In this document: positions 33,082 to 41,974 of the stretch, piece by piece
Numbering within the stretch: the stretch's first letter is position 1
Layout of the letters: every line of letters starts with the position of its first letter
Made by a program: the position numbers and the translations under genes
Origin: Paenibacillus pasadenensis
GTDB taxonomy: Bacteria > Bacillota > Bacilli > Paenibacillales > Paenibacillaceae
Direction of reading: 5' to 3'
DNA: 64,000 nucleotides
Assembly (NCBI RefSeq): GCF_023715725.1
Contig: NZ_JAMBOT010000006.1
Location: 124,001 to 188,000 of the forward strand
The notes under the pieces: model-generated
The model's database searches: none
What the model was told of the DNA's origin: nothing
The model's input: only the letters and a program-made list of their open reading frames with translations

Positions 33082-34953
33082 ATGCGTAAGAAAAAAGGTT
33101 GGATGTTAGGTTTAACGATGTTGATGACAGTATCAAGCCTAGCGATTGTCCCTCCTTCTCCGGCAAGTGCGGATTTTATCGGTTCCACGAACAGAAACTG
33201 GATGGAACAAGTAAATGCCGTAAATCCTAATTTTGCAAGCACGACGCTCCGCAATGTTATTCTTCCAGGAACCCACGACTCCGGAACCGGCGTCTTTGAT
33301 GATGCTGGTTTCGACGAGTCGCTGGCCCCCGATCTGATTAACACGTCTCAAATCTACCAATACGTCATTCCTACAGGTCCGGTTAAAAGCCAGTCCAGAA
33401 CCCAGGATTACAACGTAGCCGAGCAGCTCAATGCGGGTATCCGTTATTTAGACCTAAGGGTTGGTCCGAATCAGTATTTTTCCGGGACCAGCTTCCAAAA
33501 TCAAGAAACGACGCTGAGAACGATGCACGGGCTGTATGGCGAGTACATGGAAAGCGTGCTGCAGTCCACTAAAAACTTCCTGGACGCGAATCCAAAAGAA
33601 ATCGTCGTGCTGGATTTTCAGCATTTCCATGCTATGTCCAACACAAGCTACACGCATCTGAAGAACCGCATCGAGTATTATCTCGGCGACAAGCTTGTTC
33701 CAAAGTCCTATGGCGTCAATACGACGCTCAGCACGCTTTGGAATGAGAACAAACGAGTCATTGTTTATTACGGCACACATAACTACTGGTCCGGCGCAAC
33801 TTCAAAGTCTTCCGGCCCGGTTCCAAGCCAGTTCATGAACGAGTCTTGGGTATGGGACCGCAGCACGGCGATGCGTTCGGCCTGGATGAACGAGAGCAGT
33901 GCCGGCAGCTTAAAACCGAAGCTTGATACAGAAATGAATGCGGCTGCTTCTTATCCGAATCAACTGCATGTGCTGCAAAATGTCGTTACACCATCCGTGG
34001 GAACCTCCGTGTCAAGCGTTGCCGGAGCCGCCAACTTACTCGCGCTGAACGGCCTGCAAAGCGACTGGCAGAGCAAAGGCGTCAACGTCGTCATGCTCGA
34101 CTTTTTCAATTATAATGATATTGTAAACGTTATCAAAAGGCTTAATATGAAAGAGAAAGATTCCAGCAATACGGACTACGGCGTGTATGTGTACGAACAC
34201 CCGAACTTCCAGGGCAACTACAACCGTTTCTTCGGAGATGCCGAAATTATTACAGGATTCCGCGTCGGCGACGACACGGCCAGCTCCGTTAAAATCGTCG
34301 GCCCTTACAAAGTCGAGTTGTTCAACGATCCGAATTATTCCGGCACAAAAACGGTGTTAACTTCAAGCGTCGCCGATCTGAGCACTCTTGGGGTAGACAA
34401 CGTGGTAACCTCGCTCCGCGTGGATAAAACCGGCACAGATAACGGCGTATTCTTGTATGAACATACCAACTATGTCGGCAAAAGGACTCGCTTGACCGCG
34501 GATGAGCCCAACATGGCACTGACATATGTTGGAGATGACAGAATTTCATCGATTCAGATCGTCGGCAACTATTCGGTTCAAGTATTCGAGCATCCCAACT
34601 ATCAAGGGAATTCGTATCAATACAACGTCAACGGCTCTGCGGATATCGGCGGCTGGGGCGATAAAATCAGCTCCATTAAGGTTACGCCAATCTCAAACCC
34701 CAACGGAGTATTTCTCTACCAGCACCCTAATTACGAAGGACTGTTTATTCAATTGAACTCTGACTTATCCGATATGGGAACAACGATCCTTGGTCAAGAT
34801 CAAATTTCTTCCTTAAGGGTTGTCGGACCATACAAAGCTGCTGTATATGAGCATAACAACTATCAAGGAAACACTACGACCTATACGGCCAATTCAAGTA
34901 GTTTGGGAGGATGGGATGATAAGATCAGCTCGGTAAAAGTTTTACCGGCTTAA
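33082..34953 (+). CDS. Secreted PI-PLC X-domain protein with six beta/gamma-crystallin-like repeats
   Basis: The 623-residue protein has a signal peptide (ASA near residue 30). Residues 35-360 form a PI-PLC X domain with the two catalytic histidines: His65 in LPGTHDSGTG and His149 in TMHGLYG; YLDLRV is the third conserved strand. Residues 373-623 carry six Greek-key motifs of the form (Y/F)EHPNYxG (for example VYVYEHPNFQG, VQVFEHPNYQG), arranged as three crystallin-like double units that may bind calcium. It should cleave phosphatidylinositol or a related phosphodiester outside the cell. A terminator follows. Confidence 0.87.
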   Translation: MRKKKGWMLGLTMLMTVSSLAIVPPSPASADFIGSTNRNWMEQVNAVNPNFASTTLRNVILPGTHDSGTGVFDDAGFDESLAPDLINTSQIYQYVIPTGPVKSQSRTQDYNVAEQLNAGIRYLDLRVGPNQYFSGTSFQNQETTLRTMHGLYGEYMESVLQSTKNFLDANPKEIVVLDFQHFHAMSNTSYTHLKNRIEYYLGDKLVPKSYGVNTTLSTLWNENKRVIVYYGTHNYWSGATSKSSGPVPSQFMNESWVWDRSTAMRSAWMNESSAGSLKPKLDTEMNAAASYPNQLHVLQNVVTPSVGTSVSSVAGAANLLALNGLQSDWQSKGVNVVMLDFFNYNDIVNVIKRLNMKEKDSSNTDYGVYVYEHPNFQGNYNRFFGDAEIITGFRVGDDTASSVKIVGPYKVELFNDPNYSGTKTVLTSSVADLSTLGVDNVVTSLRVDKTGTDNGVFLYEHTNYVGKRTRLTADEPNMALTYVGDDRISSIQIVGNYSVQVFEHPNYQGNSYQYNVNGSADIGGWGDKISSIKVTPISNPNGVFLYQHPNYEGLFIQLNSDLSDMGTTILGQDQISSLRVVGPYKAAVYEHNNYQGNTTTYTANSSSLGGWDDKISSVKVLPA

Positions 34954-35014
34954 AGAAGATTAACCATGTTTATTGACAGATAAAGATAAGTTGGAGGCGA
35001 ATAATAAGCAGTAG

Positions 35015-35048
35015 AGACCTGGAGGCTGAGTGCCGCCAGGTCTTTTTT
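35015..35048 (+). terminator. Intrinsic terminator after the PI-PLC gene
   Basis: AGACCTGG pairs with CCAGGTCT around an inner GGC/GCC, then TTTTTT. Confidence 0.82.
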
Positions 35049-35181
35049 AACTTGTTAAACTTTATAAAAAGCACAACTATACATACATTGCCGTATTGAG
35101 ACACAATTCATCACGAATGTAGAATTCTTTATCATCTGTAATCAATTTGTCTATGAGAAATGATCCTTTCTCAAAAAACAA

Positions 35182-35498
35182 ATGAACGAGTTGCTGAATT
35201 CATTGTATGAAGAAAAGAAGCAACATTCACTTGAACTGGGGATTAAGGCCATTGATCTACTAGTCAAAGAAGGGGCTTCTGTTTCATATCAAACAGTCTT
35301 TGACAGAACGAAAGAAATTGACCCGAAAGGAAAGGTATTCGTCTTACTCCCAAGGGAATCAAGCTGATCAGGATTAACCGTGACCTAGAGCTCGTTAGAC
35401 AGAGTTATATGCAGTTCACAAAAACCGAACTGGTGGAACATCTGATACAGCTAGAAACAATATGTTGCTCAGCAAAATCAGAATTTCTTCAGAAATGA
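35182..35498 (+). pseudogene. Frameshifted remnant of a small helical protein
   Basis: ATG 35182 opens MNELLNSLYEEKKQHSLELG ... VSYQTVFDRTKEIDPKGK, then the frame ends at 35367. A second frame from about 35355 continues GIKLIRINRDLELVRQSYMQ and TELVEHLIQLE to 35498. The first part resembles helix-rich proteins found with Tn554-like or phage genes, but the assignment is weak. There is no ribosome site at the ATG. A further 34-codon minus-strand fragment abuts it at 35077-35181. Confidence 0.4.
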
Positions 35499-35669
35499 GT
35501 TCGAGAAATTTCAATGATTATGTTAAGTCGATCCAAAAGTAAGCTAAATAGCAGCAGGCGTTGAACGGGCAGGATAGTTGAATGCTTTCACGAATAGCTT
35601 AAGTCATGACGGAATTTACGAAGTTCGCAAAAATGACGCTAGTCGAAAAGTTAGTTTAGGGGAGTCTAT

Positions 35670-36440
35670 ATGATATTAGAAAAAGTTATAAATAGAATTG
35701 TAATACAAAGTGAATATAAGGATTTTGTTGATAAGTATATAGATAATATACTTACCGAATTTAAAGGTAAGATTCATAGCATTTATATGTGCGGCTCGAT
35801 TCCAAAAGGAACTGCTAAACCTTTTAAGTCAGATGCAGACTTTACTATTGTATGTGTAAATCCCAAAGATATTGTTTACGAAAGATTGTCAAATATTAAA
35901 GACAGGCTTTTGAAAGAATATCCAGTAATAACTAAGATTGATACGATAATCTGCTCGATTGACGATGTATTAAGTAAACCAAATGAGTGGGGTTTTTGGG
36001 TCAAGATCATTTGTGTTTGCATATATGGTCATGACGTTGGTGAAAAAGTACCACCGATAATTATTTCCCCAGAGTTCATTTTAGACTTAAATACAGAGAC
36101 CAAGGAGGAAGTAGATCGTATACATCGTTTACTTTCTAATGCTAGTGATAACACATTAAAAACTAGATATATTAAAGGTTACTCTAAGCGATTAATTCGT
36201 GCATTATACTCTTTGGTTTTAGAAGATACAGGTGTATGGGAAGATGACTTTCTTAAGATGAAGAATGCCATATTAAATTATTGTGAGATTGACTCCGCTT
36301 TAGTTGATTATCTGTACGCTTGTTACTTGGATAGTAATGTAGTTGTTGAAGAGTTTCTGGGAATCGCAGATGAAGTATATAGCTATTTTGAGAATGCCTT
36401 GAATGCAATGGCTGCTTCCAGAAATTCTTCGGCTAACTAG
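35670..36440 (+). CDS. Nucleotidyltransferase-domain protein
   Basis: The 256-residue protein has the Pol-beta-type nucleotidyltransferase motif GSIPKGTAKPFKSDADFT (GSxxxG ... DxD) at about residues 42-59, with a third acidic residue probably in TKIDTIIC. A helical C-terminal domain follows. Such proteins transfer nucleotides to antibiotics, RNA or proteins. GGGGAG precedes the ATG. The gene is clearly more AT-rich than its surroundings and lies among fragments, which suggests recent acquisition. Aminoglycoside modification is possible but not shown. Confidence 0.75.
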   Translation: MILEKVINRIVIQSEYKDFVDKYIDNILTEFKGKIHSIYMCGSIPKGTAKPFKSDADFTIVCVNPKDIVYERLSNIKDRLLKEYPVITKIDTIICSIDDVLSKPNEWGFWVKIICVCIYGHDVGEKVPPIIISPEFILDLNTETKEEVDRIHRLLSNASDNTLKTRYIKGYSKRLIRALYSLVLEDTGVWEDDFLKMKNAILNYCEIDSALVDYLYACYLDSNVVVEEFLGIADEVYSYFENALNAMAASRNSSAN

Positions 36441-36621
36441 CTAACAAAGCCGAATTGGTTGATCTATTGATTAGGACGAAACAGTATATTGCATTCAGAA
36501 TGAGCATTGGCCGAAAAATGAATTTGGGGTGCTTAGCAGTTCTTGCAATGCATGCAGAGGCAGCCGCTTTAACAACGTCGCGCTTCGGTTCTTAGGCTGA
36601 GGAAAAATTGGGGGTCAACAG

Positions 36622-36990
36622 GTGGGTAAAGAAAAATTAGAACTGTACAAGGAATTTATTGATGATCTAGTAGAACTTCGCCCAAGTGTGTATCCTCGTT
36701 GGATAACGGGAAATGGGTGGCCTAAAACGGTAGAGAATGAGAAAATTAATAAAGTACTGAGTGAATTGACGAAAGAACAAAAAGAAGTAGTAGCACTAAT
36801 TGCCCAATCAGCTCGAGATAGCGGGATTCATGATGTCCTTGTCTATCTCACGGATCAGATCAATCTTGAAGGGTTGGAAATCGCTAAGAATGGCATCAAG
36901 ATGGCAGCCGAACCCTATGACTCCGGTATGCATTATGATTGGGTATGCCGAAGAGAAGGAGATTCATGGCCGGATCAGAATAGTCAATAA
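36622..36990 (+). CDS. Small conserved protein, possibly DUF6547 family
   Basis: The 122-residue soluble protein has the motifs YKEFIDDLVELRPSVYPRW, TGNGWPKTVENEKIN and RDSGIHDVLVYLTDQI. I recall these in an uncharacterised Bacillales family (DUF6547), but cannot verify it. The GTG start follows GGGGGTC. It is AT-rich, like the nucleotidyltransferase upstream. Function unknown. Confidence 0.6.
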   Translation: MGKEKLELYKEFIDDLVELRPSVYPRWITGNGWPKTVENEKINKVLSELTKEQKEVVALIAQSARDSGIHDVLVYLTDQINLEGLEIAKNGIKMAAEPYDSGMHYDWVCRREGDSWPDQNSQ

Positions 36991-37500
36991 ACCGGTCTCT
37001 TGTTGAGCTAACGGGAAACATAGTTGAACTCAGCTAATTACTAAAAGTCTTTAGCGAAATAGAACTTGGTGATCCAAATTCAATTGTATTTGATGTGGGA
37101 TATGAAATATATGCTGAGGGATGCCAACCGGTTAATAGTGTATTACAAATTAAAGCTGCCGAATTTATTCGAACAAAACAACAAAATGTATGAAATAAAC
37201 AATGATATGGATTTCAAAAACTAATATCATTTGTTGAGAATAATAAAGAAAAGCATTTTAATGAAATTTTACAATTAAAATTAAATCTGTTAGATAGCGC
37301 TGCGTTAAGCATTTAAAAGAGCGATGAGATATTGAATAGCAAAAACAATGTGATAGTAAAGGAAAGAGTAACTCAATTGGTTGAGGTCGGCAGAAGATGT
37401 TCTGCCGACTATGTTATTGCGACGAACAATGACACTACATATAAATTTGATTGCTTGTATGATACCAGAAGTATTGAATAACATGTGTATAAAATACGAG
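36991..37500 (+). pseudogene. Cluster of short AT-rich gene fragments
   Basis: Three open pieces without starts follow each other: 37032-37192 (VFSEIELGDPNSIVFDVGYE ...), about 37208-37316 (GFQKLISFVENNKEKHFNEI ...) and 37332-37481 (VKERVTQLVEVGRRCSADYV, TTG start without a good ribosome site). Their composition is coding-like. They look like remains of small accessory or immunity genes. No family assigned. Confidence 0.35.
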
Positions 37501-37700
37501 TTTTGTGAACATGTATATGGGAAACAAAGGAGAGCTCTTGAATTCTGATCTTCTTCTGTATGCGTGACATTGCCTAAATTCGTCTCCGTGAAACCGACTG
37601 TGCTTTGGTATTGATCTACCGTGCCTCCTTGGTTGCTTCCATTAATTTCAAATTTATTTGGAAAGTAAACTTCGATTTGGATGCTATCTTTTAACCGGTT
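37501..37700 (-). pseudogene. Minus-strand fragment of an unidentified protein
   Basis: The minus strand is open over more than 60 codons: SIQIEVYFPNKFEINGSNQG, GTVDQYQSTVGFTETNLGNV. It has no start codon and begins after a stop in the same frame. It looks like part of a secreted or phage-like beta-rich protein. Confidence 0.3.
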
Positions 37701-37708
37701 GAAAGGTT

Positions 37709-37738
37709 AAAAAACAAATGACACCTCGCGGTGTCATT
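37709..37738 (-). terminator. Intrinsic terminator of the FAD oxidoreductase gene
   Basis: On the minus strand AATGACACC pairs with GGTGTCATT around a 4-base loop, followed by TGTTTTTT. Confidence 0.82.
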
Positions 37739-37745
37739 CGTTGAC

Positions 37746-39089
37746 TTACAACGGCGGAATGCTTTGCGGGTTGTTAAACACATTTTTCGGGTCGTATTTG
37801 GTTTTTATTTTCCGCAGCCTGGCGTAGTTTTTTCCGTAATACACCGGTCCGGAATTTTTAATCCCTTGATCAGGTACGTTGATATACGAACCTACGATAT
37901 AAGGCAGCAGCTTCTGCCGTGTTTCACGGGTTAAAGCAATATTAGTCGCAGCATCGGACGGATTCACCCAAGAGCTGTTCCACTCCACATAAAACTTTGC
38001 TTTACGCCAGTAAAATGCCGTATCCTTAGGTCGGACTCGGCTTATGGCCCCGCCCCAGTTAAGGAAAAAGAATCCCGCCGGCGAGTTAGCTTCCGCTTTT
38101 TCTAAAAACTCTCGCATCGTTTTAAATGCCTGATCCGGGAACGGTTTTCTGCCAAAGCCGCTGGAGAACTGGTTACTGAATTTTTGAGGAAGAATCGGAT
38201 CCGGAGCTAACATAAAGGTTACGGCTTCCGTGTAAGGAAGCTGCTTGATGACCTTGCTCGTCGTAGTTCCAACGCTGATTATCGGCTGAAGCAGGCGGAG
38301 CGCTTCTGTTTTGGAACCAAGGAACATGCCTAACATGACAACATTGCCGCCTTTTTTTGGGCCGACGGATAATTCACTGCCAAGTCTGGTATCGATGGAC
38401 GGAGCCCATCTTTGCCAGACTTTCACGATTCTTTCAAACTGCTCCCACGGCCAAGTAACTCGAAATACGGTTGCTTGGTCTGGAGCCCGTAATACGTTTA
38501 GTTTGTATTTGGTGTAGACGCCAAAGTTACCGCCGCCTCCGCCTTGAGTAGCCCATAGAAGATCGGCGTTTTTCTTTTTGTTGGCACGAATTACCCTTCC
38601 CTTTGCGTCAACCATTTCAAGCGCGATCAGATTGTCGCAAATGAGGCCGACCGTCCGCTGCAGCGGCCCAATTCCTCCTCCAGGCGTAATTCCGCCAATT
38701 CCAACCGAGGGACTGTCTCCAAAGGGTGCGATATATCCTTGCCGAGCAAGTGAATGTACGATTCTCCCTACCCTATTGCCCGTTTCCACAACGACAGTTC
38801 CGCATTTTTTATTCAGCCTGATCTTTTTCATATCGCTCACATCAATGACGATGCCGCCGTTCACCTGCGAAAGATTAGTCTCCAAGGCATGCCTTCCGCT
38901 TCTCGGCCGAATAGGGACATTATTCTCTCGAGCCCATTTTATTGCGTTTGCAACATCCTGCGTTCGTTGGGCAAATACAAATACTTTGGGGAATCTGTCG
39001 GTATGCGGGTCCCAATTTTTGCGTGCTGTATCATAACCGGGGTCACCCTTAAAAATCACTCGACCCGTAAGCCTGGTTTTTGATTTCAC
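37746..39089 (-). CDS. FAD-linked oxidoreductase (berberine-bridge-enzyme type)
   Basis: The 447-residue protein has a PCMH-type FAD-binding domain with the covalent-flavin His motif RSGRHALE, the segment GIGGITPGGGIGPLQRTVGL, and GGGGGNFGV, then a substrate domain and a C-terminal BBE motif (YYGKNYARLRKIKTKYDP). It should oxidise an alcohol, sugar or secondary metabolite with oxygen. GTG 39089 was chosen because AAGGGAG precedes it; the longer frame reads out of frame through the fossil kinase sequence at 39255-39400. The second covalent-link cysteine seen in some relatives is absent. Confidence 0.87.
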   Translation of the reverse strand: MKSKTRLTGRVIFKGDPGYDTARKNWDPHTDRFPKVFVFAQRTQDVANAIKWARENNVPIRPRSGRHALETNLSQVNGGIVIDVSDMKKIRLNKKCGTVVVETGNRVGRIVHSLARQGYIAPFGDSPSVGIGGITPGGGIGPLQRTVGLICDNLIALEMVDAKGRVIRANKKKNADLLWATQGGGGGNFGVYTKYKLNVLRAPDQATVFRVTWPWEQFERIVKVWQRWAPSIDTRLGSELSVGPKKGGNVVMLGMFLGSKTEALRLLQPIISVGTTTSKVIKQLPYTEAVTFMLAPDPILPQKFSNQFSSGFGRKPFPDQAFKTMREFLEKAEANSPAGFFFLNWGGAISRVRPKDTAFYWRKAKFYVEWNSSWVNPSDAATNIALTRETRQKLLPYIVGSYINVPDQGIKNSGPVYYGKNYARLRKIKTKYDPKNVFNNPQSIPPL

Positions 39090-39224
39090 AAATCCAACTC
39101 CCTTGAACGGATGACAAGCCTTAAATCCATGGTAGCAAGGCATGCACCATAACGTATGAAAAAGATCATCCAATTGTATGGGCATGGGCTGATGGCTTTT
39201 CATCCAGTTCCGGGAATTAAAAAA

Positions 39225-39400
39225 ACCGCTATGACTGTTACGTCGCGCGGCATACAATGATATGGTTCGGAACTTCCACTTCTTCTGCATTCGCTGATTC
39301 AGCACATTTTGATTTAATAGTTCATTTGATTATGGAAGTCTTTCCGGAACTTGAAGTTCCGTTTAGAAAAATGATTAACCCTTTCTTCAATCTAATCATC
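39225..39400 (-). pseudogene. Internally deleted second copy of the P-loop kinase locus
   Basis: 39330-39400 is nearly identical to 43257-43325, the start of the kinase gene (KKGLIIFLNGTSSSGKTS is readable). 39255-39318 matches its internal region around 43097-43150 (in-frame peptide KCAESANAEEVEVPNH). 39225-39253 matches 41937-41963, the hairpin after the methyltransferase. The order is the same as in the intact locus, so this is a duplicate reduced by deletions. Confidence 0.65.
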
Positions 39401-39495
39401 CCTTCAAAATAATCATTTACATGGAGATTCGTGAAAAGATTAAGACATCCTGTCCAACGCTTTGATGCTAGTCCTGGAAAGGCCTTTTACTATAG

Positions 39496-39527
39496 ATAAA
39501 AAGAGGAGCTGCATAAGCAAGCTCCTC
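39496..39527 (-). terminator. Intrinsic terminator of the GH16 gene
   Basis: GAGGAGCT pairs with AGCTCCTC; the minus strand then runs TTTTTATC. Confidence 0.82.
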
Positions 39528-39547
39528 GACTAAATTTCCCCGTCAAT

Positions 39548-41683
39548 TCAATTCATTTTGACTAGAGTAAAAGAATCGAACCCGAGACCATAACTGCTCG
39601 CTGCAGCATTTTTCCCTGTAATGGTAAAACGGAATGTCTGACTGCCTGCTGCCCCTATTGTCACGGTGCCCAGGTTACTATTGGAATAACCGGATGTCGA
39701 TGCATACTGGTCTACCGCGGAACCCACATTCGTCCCGTTCACAGACAGCTGATAAATGCCTTTATTGGAAGCCAAGCGGTTGCTGGCATAAACGGTGTAT
39801 GTTCCGGGTTGAGCTACATCCACCGAATATTGAATGTAATCGCCAATTGCATTTGCTAACAAGCTGTTGCTTGTTATTCCAGCTGAGTCTGTAAAATCCG
39901 ATTCCCAGTCCCCAGCGGAAACGCTAGCTGGCAATGTTTCAGCTTCATATTTTTTATCGGCTCTGACCAGTTTGATTGAATCAAACCCTAGCGTATAACC
40001 GCTGGATGCGGCAGCTTTCCCCGTAATCGTAAAACGGAACGTTTGATTGCCTGCAGCGCCTATCGTTACTGAACCAATACTGCTTTCAGCATAACCAGTT
40101 GCTGCCGCGTACTGATCGACGGCTAGGCCCACATTTGCGCCATTGACGGCTAGTTGATAGGTTCCTTTATTGGCCGCAACGCGATCACGTACATACACGT
40201 TATATGTTCCAGCTTGAGGCACATTCACATTATACTGAATGTAATCACCGACACTGTTACCAAGGAAGCCGCTAAAAACTTTCCCCGTAGCTGAATCCGT
40301 ATAGCTCGAATATTGATCTCCTGCAGATACAGAAGCTGGCAGCGCTTCCGCTTGGTATTCGTAATCGTTTCCGTTTTCAATTGGCGGAGGCGTAGTATCG
40401 ATGAAGTTCACATCGTCAACAAGCATCCATTCCGTAGAGTCTGCATCTGAAGTGAAAGCGATCGTTGCCTGACCACTGGTAACTGGGATGCTGCTCAACG
40501 TAACCTTAGTCCAAGTCGGCGATGCGGGAATATCTACAGCCATCTCCGTCCCGCCGTAGTTGGACACGCTCATTCTGGCCTGCGTCTGCCCACCGGAGCT
40601 CTTTACCCATGCGCTTAGATGATAATCTGCATCGGCGAGCCCATTCAAATGCTGTTTAGTCGTCACTTGATAATTGCTCGAGCTCGCATGTTTCAAGGCG
40701 CGCAAGCCATTACGAGCATCCGTTGTCGTCATAAAGCTAGCTGTTTTATTTCCTGTCTCGATCCAACTAGGCGTAACTTGATCGTCATAGCCCCGCCACG
40801 ATTCATTAGCAGTATACTCCATTTCTGCATTTCCAATATGGTTAGCTCCAGAATAGTTCTTATTATAGTAACGGAAATAGTCGAATTGCGTAGTCCCTGG
40901 GAGTTTGCTGTCATCCGCAACATCATAACCAACCAAGGACGTCAGCCAGAAATTAGCTGGAGAAAACGGCTGCGGTGTCACGGTCAGATCAATCACGTGT
41001 TGCAGAACACCGTCTACATAAAATTTGATAGCAGCTGGCGTCCATTCATAACCGTACACATGCCATTGATTAATATTCGGCACATCCACACCTTTGCGCG
41101 GTCCTGCATAACCTGGCACATGCGTAACGGTTCCCGTGGATATGTGATTTCCTGAATTCGGATTTTCAAAGCCGTCGATTTCCGTTATTTGGTTGTAATA
41201 AGGCAAATTACCTGCAGCTATTTCTGCCGCTAATCCGGTAATGTTATTTTGGGATAAATGATTGCTCAGTCCCATACTCCAAAAGGCTCCATGCAAACCT
41301 GTCGTACCATTGAAAATTTTCGCTCGTGTCTCATAATAGCCGTAGCCAAACACCTTTTTTGTAACGACGCCGCCGGACGTGTAGTACCACTTGTCATTAA
41401 TTAGTTCCTTCTTAAAATCAATGTTCAGCGCCCCGTCCGCTTCCCGCACATTTTCTTTCTTGTTATAGCCCTTACTATACGGACCAGCATCACGATACAT
41501 CCAGTCATTCTCATTAACAGCGCTATCGTCAAATTCATCCGAGTAGTATAAGGTGTAGCCTTGACCAGCCGGAGCATCGGCAAAAGCTGGCGCAGGTGTA
41601 AGAACTGGAGCGATTGCGGCTCCCAACAGACAGATCGGCAAAGCCATACGAATTGAACTAGTCCATTTTGTAGAAAATTTCAT
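39548..41683 (-). CDS. Secreted GH16 endo-glycosidase with CBM4/9-like and two tandem CBM6/35-like modules
   Basis: The 711-residue protein has a signal peptide (AFA near residue 35). Residues 42-275 form a GH16 catalytic domain with the EIDGFE motif: nucleophile Glu168, Asp170, acid/base Glu173. Residues 285-430 are a CBM4/9-like jelly roll (NAEMEYTANESWRGYDDQVT). Residues about 440-711 are two tandem repeats of 133-138 residues, each starting (Q/Y)EAE(A/T)LPASVSAGD and ending TIGAAG(N/S)QTFRFTITGK. It cleaves an internal beta-linkage in a beta-glucan or galactan outside the cell; which polymer is not decided by the motif. A cre site lies upstream. Confidence 0.9.
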   Translation of the reverse strand: MKFSTKWTSSIRMALPICLLGAAIAPVLTPAPAFADAPAGQGYTLYYSDEFDDSAVNENDWMYRDAGPYSKGYNKKENVREADGALNIDFKKELINDKWYYTSGGVVTKKVFGYGYYETRAKIFNGTTGLHGAFWSMGLSNHLSQNNITGLAAEIAAGNLPYYNQITEIDGFENPNSGNHISTGTVTHVPGYAGPRKGVDVPNINQWHVYGYEWTPAAIKFYVDGVLQHVIDLTVTPQPFSPANFWLTSLVGYDVADDSKLPGTTQFDYFRYYNKNYSGANHIGNAEMEYTANESWRGYDDQVTPSWIETGNKTASFMTTTDARNGLRALKHASSSNYQVTTKQHLNGLADADYHLSAWVKSSGGQTQARMSVSNYGGTEMAVDIPASPTWTKVTLSSIPVTSGQATIAFTSDADSTEWMLVDDVNFIDTTPPPIENGNDYEYQAEALPASVSAGDQYSSYTDSATGKVFSGFLGNSVGDYIQYNVNVPQAGTYNVYVRDRVAANKGTYQLAVNGANVGLAVDQYAAATGYAESSIGSVTIGAAGNQTFRFTITGKAAASSGYTLGFDSIKLVRADKKYEAETLPASVSAGDWESDFTDSAGITSNSLLANAIGDYIQYSVDVAQPGTYTVYASNRLASNKGIYQLSVNGTNVGSAVDQYASTSGYSNSNLGTVTIGAAGSQTFRFTITGKNAAASSYGLGFDSFTLVKMN
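39551..40365 (-). repeat. Tandem duplication encoding the two C-terminal CBM modules
   Basis: Two adjacent units (about 39551-39949 and 39950-40365) share long protein blocks such as GDYIQY, GTYxVY, NKGxYQL, VDQYA and GFDS, and remain similar at DNA level, which points to an internal gene duplication. Confidence 0.7.
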
Positions 41684-41787
41684 TTTAACTCCTCCTAATA
41701 TTTTTATTTTACGGATACCAATAGCTATGTACTTTATCCCCTCCTAATTTGCTTAAGCTTTTAGGCTCCTCGTTTTTCACCCTTAAA

Positions 41788-41802
41788 AGAAAACGCTTTC
41801 AA
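41788..41802 (-). promoter_or_regulatory. Candidate cre (CcpA) site before the GH16 gene
   Basis: On the minus strand TTGAAAGCGTTTTCT matches the cre consensus WTGNAARCGNWWWCA at 14 of 15 positions. It lies about 105 bp before the start codon, in a 290-bp gap that holds no other gene. Confidence 0.65.
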
Positions 41803-41935
41803 CGAGGTTGTTTTAAGTATACAGCTGCACAGCGATTATAAAGTTCAATTTTTTCGGGAAGTATTTTGAATTTATTTGGAAAAATAACCGTTGATATGTA
41901 TGTTCAGGCTTATCGCTTTGAAATTTAAAAATGCC

Positions 41936-41962
41936 GCCATGACTGTTAAGTCACGCGGCATA
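41936..41962 (-). terminator. Hairpin after the methyltransferase gene
   Basis: ATGCCGC and GCGGCAT can pair over a 16-base loop; the minus strand continues with TTTTTAAATTTC. A degraded copy lies at 39225-39253. Confidence 0.5.
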
Positions 41963-41974
41963 CCGTTTACAACC

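Noticed and set aside
35182-35367. Intact small gene of 61 residues
   Set aside because: The homologous-looking sequence continues in another frame after 35355 and the ATG has no ribosome site.
39090-39305. 72-residue N-terminal extension of the FAD oxidoreductase
   Set aside because: The extension reads the duplicated kinase fragment out of frame; GTG 39089 follows AAGGGAG.
39551-40365. CRISPR-like or satellite repeat
   Set aside because: The repetition corresponds to two protein modules in frame, with no short regularly spaced unit.
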